Shown here: piece after piece, positions 18,136 to 26,903 of the stretch
Layout: each line of letters starts with the position of its first letter
Position numbering within the stretch: position 1 is the first letter of the stretch
NCBI RefSeq assembly: GCF_002760655.1
Contig: NZ_PDOC01000013.1
Coordinates: forward strand, 1-64,000
From: Massilia eurypsychrophila
Lineage (GTDB): Bacteria; Pseudomonadota; Gammaproteobacteria; Burkholderiales; Burkholderiaceae_D
Reading direction: 5' to 3'
DNA length: 64,000 bases
The notes under the pieces: model-generated
The model's input: the letters and a program-made list of their open reading frames with translations, nothing else
The model's database searches: none
Told to the model about the DNA's origin: nothing
Made by a program: the position numbers and the translations under genes

Positions 18136-18180
18136 CATTCGTGGAATGCTATTTATTTATATTACCCGACTTCCTATACT
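18136..18180 (+). promoter_or_regulatory. Putative LysR operator and activator-dependent promoter of the nag operon
   Basis: An inverted repeat CATTC-GTG-GAATG spans 18136-18148. A good -10 box TATACT is at 18175-18180 with a weak -35 (TTTATT, 18152-18157) at 17-base spacing. A strong -10 with a poor -35 and an upstream dyad is the usual design of LysR-activated promoters. The site lies in the nagR-nagAa intergenic region. It is not the exact NahR consensus, so binding is inference. Confidence 0.45.
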
Positions 18181-18214
18181 CGAACCACTTTCTCTTTTCG
18201 CAGCGGACGTCGTC

Positions 18215-19201
18215 ATGGAACTTTTCGTACAACCTCTGGGCCGCAAGCTTCACGCGGAGCCGGGCGCCAACCTGCTGGCCACCCTGCGCGAACACCAGGT
18301 ACCGATTTCCTACAGCTGTACAGCAGGCCGTTGCGGCACCTGCCGCTGCAAGGTGCTCAAGGGTGAGGTATTGGAGAACGGGCGCGAATCGAAGATCACC
18401 CATCCGGACGATGAGGGTTACGTGCTGGCCTGCATGAGCGTGCTGACTGGCGACTGCGTCATCGAAGTGCCTGATACGGACGAAATCGTCATTCATCCCG
18501 CCCGCATCATCAAGGCCACCGTCACGGCCGTCGACACGCTGACGCACGACATCCGCCGCCTGCGGCTGGCGCCGGCCAAGCCACTGGAATTTTCGTCCGG
18601 CCAGTACGCCAACCTGCAGTTCACGCCCGACCATATCCGCCCGTATTCAATGGCCAATGTGCCCGGCAGCGGTGAGCTCGAATTTCACGTGCGGCTGGTG
18701 CCAGGCGGCCGCGTCACCGGCTACATCGAACAGCAGCTGAAAGTGGGCGACGCGGTGCGTGTCAGCGGCCCGCTCGGCACCGCCTACCTGCGCGCGAAGC
18801 ACACCGGACCGATGCTGTGCGTGGCCGGCGGCACGGGCCTGGCGCCAGTGCTGTCGATCGTGCGCGGCGCGCTCGCCCAGGGCATGGAGAATCCGATTCA
18901 CGTCTATTTCGGCGTGCGCAGCCCGCAAGACGTTTATGGCCTCGAATGGCTCACCGACCTGCAGCAACGCCACGCGAATCTGCACGTGCACGTCGTCATC
19001 AGCAGCGGCAACGACGATCCGCTGGTGCGCTCCGGTCTCGTGACGGACGCCTTCAACGCCGACTGGGACGACCTGACTGGATGGCGCGCCTATCTGTGCG
19101 GCGCGCCGCCGATGGTCGAGTCGGCGGCCATGCTCGCCAAGAAAAAGGGCGTGCCGGCGCTGAACGTCCACGCCGACGCGTTTTACCCAAGCGGTATTTA
19201 A
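18215..19201 (+). CDS. nagAa: Salicylate 5-hydroxylase/dioxygenase ferredoxin reductase component
   Basis: A 328-residue reductase. An N-terminal plant-type [2Fe-2S] ferredoxin domain has Cys at about 35, 40, 43 and 73 ([16 protein letters not shown] and [10 protein letters not shown]). An FAD domain follows ([19 protein letters not shown]) and an NAD domain ([19 protein letters not shown]). Length and sequence follow NagAa, which passes electrons from NADH through ferredoxin to ring hydroxylases. The ATG at 18215 gives the same length as NagAa; an upstream in-frame start would add 23 unrelated residues. First gene of the operon. Confidence 0.88.
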   Translation: MELFVQPLGRKLHAEPGANLLATLREHQVPISYSCTAGRCGTCRCKVLKGEVLENGRESKITHPDDEGYVLACMSVLTGDCVIEVPDTDEIVIHPARIIKATVTAVDTLTHDIRRLRLAPAKPLEFSSGQYANLQFTPDHIRPYSMANVPGSGELEFHVRLVPGGRVTGYIEQQLKVGDAVRVSGPLGTAYLRAKHTGPMLCVAGGTGLAPVLSIVRGALAQGMENPIHVYFGVRSPQDVYGLEWLTDLQQRHANLHVHVVISSGNDDPLVRSGLVTDAFNADWDDLTGWRAYLCGAPPMVESAAMLAKKKGVPALNVHADAFYPSGI

Positions 19202-19221
19202 GAAGACAGGAGAACAAAGCG

Positions 19222-20247
19222 ATGACCACCACTGCCCGCCAGGAGTTTTACCAGCGGATCGACCAGCAGCACATGACACCCTTGTGGGAAGTCCTCGGCG
19301 CGCTGGTGCCGAAAACCCCGACCTCGCCGCTGCAGGCGGCTCTGTGGCGCTACGCCGATGTGCGCGACCACGTGATGGAGGCAGGGCGCCTGATCACGGC
19401 GGCCGAGGCGGAACGCCGCGTGCTGATTCTCGAGAACCCGGCATTGCGCGGCAATTCGTCAATCACCCAGTCGCTGTACGCCGGCCTGCAGTTGATCATG
19501 CCAGGCGAAGTCGCGCCGGCTCACCGCCATGCGCAATCAGCGCTGCGCCTGGTGCTTGACGGCGAAGGCGCGTACACGGCAGTCGACGGCGAGCGCACCA
19601 CGATGCGGCGCGGCGACTTCATCATCACGCCGGCCTGGACCTGGCACGATCACGGCAACCTGGGCGACCAGCCGGTGGTCTGGCTCGATGGACTCGATAT
19701 CCCGACGGTGCGCTTCTTCGATGCAGGTTTCGCCGAGCACGGCGCGGCCGCGACGCAGGAAACAGCGCGTCCTGAAGGGGACGCGCTGGCCCGCTACGGC
19801 AACAACATGCTGCCGGTCGATTTTCAGCAGACCGCGTCGCAGCCGACCAAGGTGTTCGTCTACCCGTTCAGCAAAACGCGTGAGTCGCTGATGGGCATTG
19901 CCCGCGGCGCCATCGACGCCCACTTCGGCCACAAGCTGCGCTATGTCAATCCGGCCACCGGCGCCTCGCCGATGCCCACCATCGGCGCGTTTGCCCAGTA
20001 CCTGCCGGCCGGCTTCGAGACCAAACAATACCGCGCCACCGACAGCACGGTTTACGTCTGTTTGGAGGGCAGCGGCAGCGCGGAAATCGGCGGCGTCAGC
20101 GTCGACTTCGCGCTCAACGATGTGTTCGTGGTGCCGTCCTGGCATCCGCTGCGCTTGCGCGCGGCGAGCGACTGCATTCTTTTCAGCTTTTCGGATCGGC
20201 CGATGCAGCAGGTGCTCGGCCTGTGGCGTGAAGAAAAAATGGCATAA
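19222..20247 (+). CDS. nagI: Gentisate 1,2-dioxygenase
   Basis: A 341-residue bicupin dioxygenase. The first cupin carries the iron-binding His pair in PAHRHAQSALRLVLDG (about residues 95-110) with a later His in TWHDHGNLG. The second cupin lies around residues 255-330. It cleaves gentisate (2,5-dihydroxybenzoate) between C1 and C2 to maleylpyruvate using Fe(II) and O2. The ATG at 19222 has AGGAG upstream. It lies between the reductase and the fumarylpyruvate hydrolase genes, so the gentisate enzymes are interleaved with the hydroxylase subunits. Confidence 0.92.
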   Translation: MTTTARQEFYQRIDQQHMTPLWEVLGALVPKTPTSPLQAALWRYADVRDHVMEAGRLITAAEAERRVLILENPALRGNSSITQSLYAGLQLIMPGEVAPAHRHAQSALRLVLDGEGAYTAVDGERTTMRRGDFIITPAWTWHDHGNLGDQPVVWLDGLDIPTVRFFDAGFAEHGAAATQETARPEGDALARYGNNMLPVDFQQTASQPTKVFVYPFSKTRESLMGIARGAIDAHFGHKLRYVNPATGASPMPTIGAFAQYLPAGFETKQYRATDSTVYVCLEGSGSAEIGGVSVDFALNDVFVVPSWHPLRLRAASDCILFSFSDRPMQQVLGLWREEKMA

Positions 20248-20263
20248 CCCAATGGAGACCAAC

Positions 20264-20962
20264 ATGAAATACGCAGTTCCCCCAGCACCCGTCTACACAC
20301 TCGCAGTCGCCGGCAGCGACGAGCGCTTTCCCGTCAACCGCATCTTCTGCGTCGGCCGCAATTACGCCGCGCATGCGCGCGAGATGGGCCGCGATCCGGA
20401 CCGCGAAAAGCCGTTCTTCTTCATGAAGCCGGCCAACGCCGCGGTGGCGGTCGACAACGCCGAAGTGACGATACCGTATCCGCCGAAGACGTCGAACTTC
20501 CACTTCGAGATCGAGCTGGTCGTGGCGATCACCAAGGGCGGCAAGAACATCCCGGTTGAACAGGCGCTGGAGCATGTATACGGCTACGCGGTCGGCCTCG
20601 ACATGACGCGCCGCGACGTGCAGCTCGAAGCGCGCGACAAAGGGCGGCCGTGGGAATTCGGCAAATCGTTTTCGCAGTCGGCGCCGATTGGCCCGATCCA
20701 TCCGGTGAGCGATGTCGGTCACCTGTCCGACGCGACCATCGCGCTGACTGTCAACGGCGAGCACCGCCAGTCGTCGAACATCTCGAAGCTGATCTGGTCG
20801 GTCGCTGAATCGATTGCCTACCTGTCCGAATACGAGACGCTGGAACCGGGCGACATCATCATGACCGGCACCCCGGAAGGCGTCAACGCGGTTGTTCCCG
20901 GCGACGTCATGCACGGTTCGGTGGCAGGCCTCACCGCCATCACCGTGCGCGTGGAGAGCTGA
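20264..20962 (+). CDS. nagK: Fumarylpyruvate hydrolase
   Basis: A 232-residue FAH-family hydrolase. The N-terminal domain ends at IFCVGRNYAAHAREMG, and metal ligands lie in FHFEIELVVAI and GYAVGLDMTRRDVQ. The PGDIIMTGTPEGVNAVVPGD segment near the end is typical. It hydrolyses fumarylpyruvate to fumarate and pyruvate, the last step of the gentisate route. The ATG at 20264 is chosen because GGAG lies 6-8 bases upstream; an ATG at 20252 would add four residues. It ends one base before the nagG start codon. Confidence 0.9.
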   Translation: MKYAVPPAPVYTLAVAGSDERFPVNRIFCVGRNYAAHAREMGRDPDREKPFFFMKPANAAVAVDNAEVTIPYPPKTSNFHFEIELVVAITKGGKNIPVEQALEHVYGYAVGLDMTRRDVQLEARDKGRPWEFGKSFSQSAPIGPIHPVSDVGHLSDATIALTVNGEHRQSSNISKLIWSVAESIAYLSEYETLEPGDIIMTGTPEGVNAVVPGDVMHGSVAGLTAITVRVES

Positions 20963-20963
20963 C

Positions 20964-22217
20964 ATGGCTGCCGTGTTCCCGATCAAGCCGGTCTGGGACC
21001 AGCCAGGGTCCAGCCGCATTCCGTTCTGGGCGTACACCGACGAGGCGCTGTACAAGCGCGAACTCGAGCGCCTGTTCTACCACGGCCACTGGTGCTACGT
21101 CGGCCTGGAAGCGGAAATCCCCAACCCGGGCGACTACAAGCGCTCGGTCATCGGCGAGCGATCCGTCATCCTGACGCGCGCCGCCGACGGCAGCATTAAC
21201 GTGGTCGAAAACGTCTGCGCGCACCGCGGCATGCAGTTCTGCCGCGAGCGCCATGGCAACAAGACCGAGTTTGTCTGCCCCTACCACCAGTGGACCTACA
21301 CGCTGACGGGCGACCTGCAGGGTGTGCCGTTCCGGCGCGGGGTCAAACAGGACGGCAAGATCAACGGCGGCATGCCGAAAGAATTCAACACCGCCGATCA
21401 CGGTTTGACCAAGCTGAAGGTGGCCACCCGCGGCGGCGTGGTGTTCGCGTCGTTCGACCATGACATCGAGTCGCTCGAGGACTTCCTCGGGCCGGACATG
21501 ACGGCGTATTTCGACCGCCTGTTCAACGGCCGCAAGCTGACCATCCTCGGCTACAACCGTCAGCGCATTCCGGGCAACTGGAAGCTGATGCAGGAGAACA
21601 TCAAGGACCCTTATCATCCGGGCCTGCTGCATACCTGGTTCGTCACTTACGGGCTGTGGCGCGCCGATAACAAGTCGGAACTGAAGATGGATGCGCAGTA
21701 CCGTCACGCGGCGATGATTTCGACGCGCGGACAGCAGGCGGCCAGCAAGGAAGTGACCGCCGGCGTGACGTCCTTCAAGGCCGGCATGGAGATCAACGAC
21801 AAGCGCCTGCTCGACATCGTGCCGGAACCTTGGTGGAACGGCCCGACGGCGGTAATGATGACGGTGTTCCCGAGCGTGATCTTCCAGCAGCAGGTCAACA
21901 GCGTATCGACCCGCCACATCCAGCCCGACGGCGCCGGATCGTTCGACTTCGTCTGGACCCACTTCGGTTTCGAGGACGACACGCCGGAAATGACGGAACG
22001 CCGCCTGATCCAGGCGAACCTGTTCGGGCCCGCCGGCTTTGTCTCGGCCGACGACGGCGAGGTGATCGAGCTGTCGCAGATGGGCTTCGAGCAGAAGCCG
22101 AACCACCGCACGCTGGCCGAACTGGGTGGCTACGGCGTCGAAAACACCGACCACATGGTGACCGAAACGCTGATCCGCGGAATGTACAACTACTGGCGAA
22201 AGGTAATGGAGGTATGA
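20964..22217 (+). CDS. nagG: Salicylate 5-hydroxylase large (Rieske oxygenase alpha) subunit
   Basis: A 417-residue ring-hydroxylating oxygenase alpha subunit. The Rieske cluster ligands are Cys85/His87 and Cys105/His108 (CAHRGMQFC and CPYHQWTY), and the mononuclear iron site is NIKDPYHPGLLHTW. Size and the N-terminal IPFWAYTDEALYKRELERLF match NagG. With NagH, NagAb and NagAa it would hydroxylate salicylate at C5 to give gentisate. Related enzymes act on anthranilate or other salicylates, but the downstream gentisate genes favour salicylate. The stop overlaps nagH by four bases (ATGA). Confidence 0.88.
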   Translation: MAAVFPIKPVWDQPGSSRIPFWAYTDEALYKRELERLFYHGHWCYVGLEAEIPNPGDYKRSVIGERSVILTRAADGSINVVENVCAHRGMQFCRERHGNKTEFVCPYHQWTYTLTGDLQGVPFRRGVKQDGKINGGMPKEFNTADHGLTKLKVATRGGVVFASFDHDIESLEDFLGPDMTAYFDRLFNGRKLTILGYNRQRIPGNWKLMQENIKDPYHPGLLHTWFVTYGLWRADNKSELKMDAQYRHAAMISTRGQQAASKEVTAGVTSFKAGMEINDKRLLDIVPEPWWNGPTAVMMTVFPSVIFQQQVNSVSTRHIQPDGAGSFDFVWTHFGFEDDTPEMTERRLIQANLFGPAGFVSADDGEVIELSQMGFEQKPNHRTLAELGGYGVENTDHMVTETLIRGMYNYWRKVMEV

Positions 22218-22693
22218 ACACGCTCGATTTCGATACCTGGATGGCGCTCAACCGACTGTATGCCGAGTACGCCGCGGCGGTCGACTCCAACGACTGGGAC
22301 AAGTGGATCTCGCTGTTTGTCGAAGACTGCGACTACCGCGTCCAGCCGCGCGAGAACCATGAACGCGGTCTGCCGCTTGCCACGCTTGCCCTGATCAGCG
22401 GCGGCATGCTGCGCGACCGCGCCTACGGCATCAAGGAAACTTTGTTCCACGATCCGTACTACCAGCGCCACGTGACCGGCGCGCCGCTGGTCGAAACGGT
22501 GGCGGACGGCGTCATCGTCGCGCAGGCCAACTACGCGGTGTTCCGCACCAAGTTGAGCCAGGAGACGACGGTATTTAACGTCGGCCGCTACCTGGACCGG
22601 ATTCGCATCACCCCCGACGGCCTGCGCTTCGAGCAACGCCACTGCATCTACGACAGCGAGATGATTCCGAACTCGCTGATCTACCCAATCTAG
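22214..22693 (+). CDS. nagH: Salicylate 5-hydroxylase small (beta) subunit
   Basis: A 159-residue ring-hydroxylating dioxygenase beta subunit (SnoaL/NTF2-like fold). It has the typical LYAEYAAAVDSNDWDKWISLFVEDCDYRVQPRENHERG-type start (read in two parts) and the FNVGRYLDRI and LRFEQRHCIYDSEMIPNSL segments of NagH. Beta subunits are structural and shape the hexamer with NagG. The ATGA overlap with nagG implies coupled translation in equal amounts. Confidence 0.88.
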   Translation: MNTLDFDTWMALNRLYAEYAAAVDSNDWDKWISLFVEDCDYRVQPRENHERGLPLATLALISGGMLRDRAYGIKETLFHDPYYQRHVTGAPLVETVADGVIVAQANYAVFRTKLSQETTVFNVGRYLDRIRITPDGLRFEQRHCIYDSEMIPNSLIYPI

Positions 22694-22702
22694 GAGAACA
22701 CC

Positions 22703-23017
22703 ATGGCAGAAAACTGGACCGACGTCAGCGCGCTGGCCGATGTGCCGGACGATGACGTCACCGCGGTGATGGTCGGCGGCGCCGAGCTGGCGCTGTATGG
22801 CGTCGACGGCACCGTCTTCGCGACCGACAACATCTGCACCCACGGCCACGCCCGCCTGTGCGACGGCTTCCTCGATGGCCACGAGATCGAGTGCCCCCTG
22901 CACCAGGGGAAATTCGACATCCGCAGCGGCCACGCGACGTGCCAGCCGGCCACTGATCCGCTGCGCATTTTCCCCGTCAAGATCGAAAACGGACGTGTCT
23001 TCGTCGATCTCGGCTAA
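22703..23017 (+). CDS. nagAb: Rieske-type ferredoxin of the salicylate 5-hydroxylase system
   Basis: A 104-residue Rieske ferredoxin with ligands Cys45/His47 (CTHGHARLCDG) and Cys64/His67 (CPLHQGKFDIRSG), matching NagAb in length. It carries electrons from NagAa to NagGH. It starts 9 bases after nagH with an AGGAG ribosome site. Unlike the classical nag operon, an ABC importer follows directly instead of further dioxygenase subunits. Confidence 0.9.
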   Translation: MAENWTDVSALADVPDDDVTAVMVGGAELALYGVDGTVFATDNICTHGHARLCDGFLDGHEIECPLHQGKFDIRSGHATCQPATDPLRIFPVKIENGRVFVDLG

Positions 23018-23043
23018 CTGTTTTTACCCACCAGGAGACATTC

Positions 23044-24213
23044 ATGCATAACAACTACAAAATCCTCTGTGCCGCGCTGCTGATCGCCGGTGTGACAACG
23101 CAAGCCAGCGCCCAGGTACGAATCGGCCTTTCCGGCCCACTGTCGGGTCCTGTCGCAGTAGTGGGCCAAGACCAGGTCGACGGCTTCATGCTCGCGCTCG
23201 AGCAGGGCGGCGGCAAGCTGGGCGGCCAAGCCGTTACGATCTTCAAGGAGGACGACCAGCTCAAGCCGGAAGTAGGCAACCAGGTCGTTCGGAAATTCAT
23301 TGAAAAGGACAAGGTCCACGCGATCGTGGGCCTGGGCTTTTCGAACGTGCTGATGGCGACCCTGAAGCCGCTGGTGGACTCCGGTACGGTGGCGCTCGCC
23401 ACCAATGCCGGTCCGTCGCCGCTGGCCGGTGCGGCTTGCGCGCCGAACGTGTTTTCGGTGGCATGGCAAAACGACGGCGCCGCCGAGAGCATGGGCAAGT
23501 ACATGCAGGAGAAAGGCATCAAGCGCGTCTACCTGATGGCGCCGAACTACCAGGCCGGCAAGGACATGCTGATCGGCTTCAAGCGCTTCTTCAAGGGCGA
23601 GATCGTCGACGAGGTGTACACCCAAGTGGGGCAGTCCGACTATTCGGCCGAGATCTCGCAGCTGCAGGCGGCCAAACCGGATGCGGTGTTTGCCTTCTAC
23701 CCGGGCGGCATGGGCGTGAACTACATCCGCCAGCTGAGCCAGGCCGGACTGCTGAAATCGATTCCTAACTATTCCGTGTTCACCGTCGACGGCACCACCA
23801 TGCCGGCGCTGCGCGATGCCGCCACCGGCACCATCTCGGGCGCGATGTGGGACATCGCCATCGACAATCCGGAAAACAAGCAGTTCATCGAAGCGTTCCG
23901 CGCGAAGTACAAGCGCCTGCCAAGCGAGTATGCAGCCACCGCCTATGACGCCGCCCGCCTGCTCGATGTGGCGATTCGCCGCGCTGGTGCGAACTACGCC
24001 GACAAGAAGGCATTGGCTGCAGCAGTCAAGAGCGCCGGGCAGGAATTCAAGTCGGTGCGCGGTCCGTTCCGCTTCAATAAGAACAACATGCCGATCCAGA
24101 ATTACTATGCGTTTCAGGTTGCCAGCGCAGGTCCTGCACCGGTCATCAAGCTGCTTGGCACGCCACTGGCAAATCACTCGGATGCGTATCAAGCCAAGTG
24201 CTCGATGCCGTAA
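23044..24213 (+). CDS. Periplasmic substrate-binding protein of a branched-chain amino acid-type ABC importer (aromatic acid uptake)
   Basis: A 389-residue type I periplasmic binding protein with a signal peptide (LLIAGVTTQASAQ). The LivJ/K-like core begins VRIGLSGPLSGPVAVVGQDQVDG and contains VVRKFIEKDKVHAIVGLGFSNVL. Position inside the salicylate/gentisate operon, with matching permease and ATPase genes, indicates uptake of salicylate, gentisate or a related acid; the ligand is inference. Starts 26 bases after nagAb with an AGGAG site. Confidence 0.85.
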   Translation: MHNNYKILCAALLIAGVTTQASAQVRIGLSGPLSGPVAVVGQDQVDGFMLALEQGGGKLGGQAVTIFKEDDQLKPEVGNQVVRKFIEKDKVHAIVGLGFSNVLMATLKPLVDSGTVALATNAGPSPLAGAACAPNVFSVAWQNDGAAESMGKYMQEKGIKRVYLMAPNYQAGKDMLIGFKRFFKGEIVDEVYTQVGQSDYSAEISQLQAAKPDAVFAFYPGGMGVNYIRQLSQAGLLKSIPNYSVFTVDGTTMPALRDAATGTISGAMWDIAIDNPENKQFIEAFRAKYKRLPSEYAATAYDAARLLDVAIRRAGANYADKKALAAAVKSAGQEFKSVRGPFRFNKNNMPIQNYYAFQVASAGPAPVIKLLGTPLANHSDAYQAKCSMP

Positions 24214-24234
24214 AGCCAGGTTGCGGAGATCCCC

Positions 24235-25155
24235 ATGAGTATCAGTCTCATCCTGACGCAGCTGCTGAACGGCCTGCAGTTCGGCGTTCTGTTGTTCCTG
24301 CTTGCCGCCGGCCTGACGCTGGTGTTCGGCATCATGAGTTTCGTGAACCTGGCGCACGGCTCACTTTACATGCTCGGCGCGTACTTCGCCGCCACCGCCT
24401 ACCAGCACACCGACTCGTTCGCGCTGGCGGTGCTGGCCGCGGTGGCCGGCTGCGTGGTGCTGGGGGTGCTGCTCGAGCGGACCGCGATTTCGCGCCTGTA
24501 CGGGCGCGATCACCTCGACCATGTGCTTGCCACGTTCGGCCTGGTGCTGTTCTTTAACGAGATGGCCCGCATCATCTGGGGGCCGCAGCCGTACTTCCTG
24601 CCGCTGCCGGCTTTCCTCGAAAGCACGGTCGACCTGTTCGGCATCACCTACCCGAGCTATCGCTTCGCCATCATCGTGGTCGGGCTGGTGGTGGCGGTAG
24701 GGGCGCATCTGCTGATGCACAAGACGCGGCTGGGCATGCTGATCCGCGCCGGCGCGTCGAACCCGGCGATGGTGTCGGCACTCGGCGTCGACATCAAGCT
24801 GCTCAACTCGGTGCTGTTCGCGCTGGGCGCGGCGCTCGCCGGGCTGGCCGGCGTCATGGCCGGACCGATCATGTCGATCCAGACCGGCATGGGTGAGCCA
24901 GTGCTGATCACCGCGCTGGTGGTGATCGTCATCGGCGGCATCGGCTCGGTCAGCGGCGCTCTGTATGCGTCGCTGATCGTCGGCATCGCCGACACCCTCG
25001 GCCGCGCCTTCCTGCCGACCCTGTTGCGTGAAGTCGCCAGCCGCGACGTCGCCAATGCGGCCGGTCCGGCGCTCGCTTCCATGCTTATTTACTTGCTGAT
25101 GGCCGTCGTGCTGGCTGTGCGTCCGCAAGGCCTGTTTCCCGCCGGGAGGACATGA
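24235..25155 (+). CDS. LivH-type ABC permease (nag operon importer)
   Basis: A 306-residue integral membrane permease of the branched-chain amino acid transporter family. The N-terminal LLNGLQFGVLLFLLAAGLTLVFGIMSFVNLAHGSLYMLGAY is diagnostic when read in segments, and the cytoplasmic coupling region (AGASNPAMVSALGVDIKLLNS) and glycine-rich VVIVIGGIGSVSGAL helix are present. It forms the inner-membrane channel with the LivM-type permease. The stop overlaps the next start by four bases. Confidence 0.88.
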   Translation: MSISLILTQLLNGLQFGVLLFLLAAGLTLVFGIMSFVNLAHGSLYMLGAYFAATAYQHTDSFALAVLAAVAGCVVLGVLLERTAISRLYGRDHLDHVLATFGLVLFFNEMARIIWGPQPYFLPLPAFLESTVDLFGITYPSYRFAIIVVGLVVAVGAHLLMHKTRLGMLIRAGASNPAMVSALGVDIKLLNSVLFALGAALAGLAGVMAGPIMSIQTGMGEPVLITALVVIVIGGIGSVSGALYASLIVGIADTLGRAFLPTLLREVASRDVANAAGPALASMLIYLLMAVVLAVRPQGLFPAGRT

Positions 25156-26159
25156 TGTCGTCATTTGAAACACTGCGCAGGCCGGGCAACTTTGTCCCGC
25201 TGCTGCTCTTGCTGCTGCTCGCACTAGTCCCATTTATCGCTGGCGCTACCGGGCAGTCATTTTATATCGCGTTCTTCGCTCGCATTATCATCTACGCCAT
25301 CGCCGCCACCGCTCTGAACCTGGCGCTCGGTTTCGGCGGCCTGGTCAGTCTCGGGCACGCGCTGTTCCTCGGACTGGGCGCCTACAGCGTGGCCATTCCT
25401 GCCTTTCACGGCATCGGCAATGGCTGGATTCACCTGGCGGTGTGCGTCGTCTCGTGCGGCCTGGTGGGCCTGTTGACCGGCGCCGTCAGCCTGCGCACGA
25501 CCGGCATCGGCTTCATCATGATCACGCTGGCGTTCGCGCAAATGGGCTACTTCGTGTTCGTCAGCCTGAAGCAGTATGGCGGCGACGACGGCACCCCGGT
25601 GGCCGCGCCAAGCGAATTCTTCGGTGTCAGCCTCGGCCAGACGCTGCCGCTGTACTGGGTCGCGCTGGCGGTGCTGTGCCTGGTGATCTGGTGGGGTGCG
25701 CGGCTGCGCGCGTCGCCATTTGGCATGGTGCTGCGCGGCGCCCGCCAGAACGCGCGCCGGGTCAACGCGATCGGCTTTCGCAGCACGCGCTACCAGCTGG
25801 TCGCGTACGTGATGTCGGCGATCTTGTGCGGCATCGCCGGCATGCTGCTGGCCAACCTGACCGCGTTCGCCTCGCCGGCGACGCTGAGCTGGATCGTCTC
25901 CGGCGACCTGATCGTCATGATCGTGCTCGGTGGCCTGGGGACGGTGTTCGGACCTTTGCTCGGCGCGTTGGCCTTTATCGGCGCCGAGGAGGTCCTGAAG
26001 GGATTCACGGAAGCTTGGCCGGCCGTGTTCGGATTCGCCATCTTCCTGATCGCGCTGTTGCGTACCGCGGGCCTGGCCGGCCTGCTGGAAAAAATCGGTC
26101 ATCGCCGCCGCGGCCGCCCCGATGAAGTGAAGGTCGCTGCGGTGGGAGAACACGCATGA
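25152..26159 (+). CDS. LivM-type ABC permease (nag operon importer)
   Basis: A 335-residue membrane permease of the LivM family. It has NLALGFGGLVSLGHALFLGLGAY near residue 55, the coupling loop GARQNARRVNAIGFRSTRYQL and IVMIVLGGLGTVFGPLLGALAF. It pairs with the LivH-type permease. ATGA overlaps on both sides (with the LivH-type and LivG-type genes) show a tightly coupled transporter block. A short charged C-terminal tail follows the last membrane helix. Confidence 0.88.
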   Translation: MMSSFETLRRPGNFVPLLLLLLLALVPFIAGATGQSFYIAFFARIIIYAIAATALNLALGFGGLVSLGHALFLGLGAYSVAIPAFHGIGNGWIHLAVCVVSCGLVGLLTGAVSLRTTGIGFIMITLAFAQMGYFVFVSLKQYGGDDGTPVAAPSEFFGVSLGQTLPLYWVALAVLCLVIWWGARLRASPFGMVLRGARQNARRVNAIGFRSTRYQLVAYVMSAILCGIAGMLLANLTAFASPATLSWIVSGDLIVMIVLGGLGTVFGPLLGALAFIGAEEVLKGFTEAWPAVFGFAIFLIALLRTAGLAGLLEKIGHRRRGRPDEVKVAAVGEHA

Positions 26160-26902
26160 GCATGCTGCGTACAGAATCCCTGGTCAAGCGCTTCGGCGGC
26201 ATCCTGGTCAGCGACGCGATATCGATCGACATCACGCCGGGCGAACTGCACGCCATTATCGGTCCGAACGGCGCCGGCAAGACCACGCTGATCAACCAGC
26301 TGTCCGGTGAGATGGCGTCGAGTTCGGGCAGCGTGTGGTTCGACGGCGCCGACGTCACCGCGCTGCCGATTCACGAGCGGGCCCGGCGCGGCCTGCTGCG
26401 CTCGTATCAGATCACGTCGATCTTCGAGGACTTCACGGTGCGCGAAAACGCCGTGCTGTCCGCAGTCGGTGCGCGCGAGCACGGCTGGCGCTTCCTGCAG
26501 CCGATGCTGGGCCGCTCGGGGCCGGCCAGGGCGGCCGATGAGGCGCTGGTGGCCTGTGGCCTGGCGGCGCGCGCGGATGTGCCGGCCGCCGACCTGGCCT
26601 ACGGCGAGCGGCGCCAGCTCGAGATGGCAATGGCGCTGGCAGCCCAGCCAAAGTTCCTGCTGCTCGACGAACCGATGGCCGGCATGAGCGTGCAGGAGTC
26701 GGCCGCCGTGGTGGCGATGCTGACGCGCCTGAAGGGCAGCTACACGATCCTGCTGATCGAACACGACATGGAAGCGGTATTCGCGCTGGCCGACCGCATC
26801 ACTGTGCTGGTGTACGGCAAGGTGATGTTTACCGGTACCCCCGACGAGATCCGCAACCATCCGGAAGTGCGGGCGGTGTACCTGGGCGAAGAAGAGGACT
26901 GA
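26156..26902 (+). CDS. LivG-type ABC transporter ATPase (nag operon importer)
   Basis: A 248-residue ATPase. Walker A is GPNGAGKTT (about residues 38-46), the family's aromatic-containing RSYQITSIFEDFTVREN follows, the signature region reads AYGERRQLEMAMAL in place of a canonical LSGGQ, and Walker B is FLLLDEPMAGM with the switch His in LLIEHDMEAVF. The degenerate YGERR signature is usual for LivG-like proteins. It is partnered with the LivF-type ATPase starting two bases downstream. Confidence 0.88.
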   Translation: MSMLRTESLVKRFGGILVSDAISIDITPGELHAIIGPNGAGKTTLINQLSGEMASSSGSVWFDGADVTALPIHERARRGLLRSYQITSIFEDFTVRENAVLSAVGAREHGWRFLQPMLGRSGPARAADEALVACGLAARADVPAADLAYGERRQLEMAMALAAQPKFLLLDEPMAGMSVQESAAVVAMLTRLKGSYTILLIEHDMEAVFALADRITVLVYGKVMFTGTPDEIRNHPEVRAVYLGEEED

Positions 26903-26903
26903 G

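Noticed and set aside
20940-22154. A 404-residue reverse frame opposite nagG
   Set aside because: Composition (Val/Arg/His-rich without motifs) is that of an antisense shadow; nagG has all cofactor ligands.
20964-22693. Naming nagGH as anthranilate hydroxylase or naphthalene dioxygenase
   Set aside because: Gentisate genes in the same operon and a NagR-like regulator fit salicylate 5-hydroxylase better; naphthalene-type alpha/beta subunits are absent.
23014-24357. A 447-residue reverse frame opposite the nag-operon binding-protein gene
   Set aside because: No motifs and shadow-like composition; the forward gene has a signal peptide and family core.
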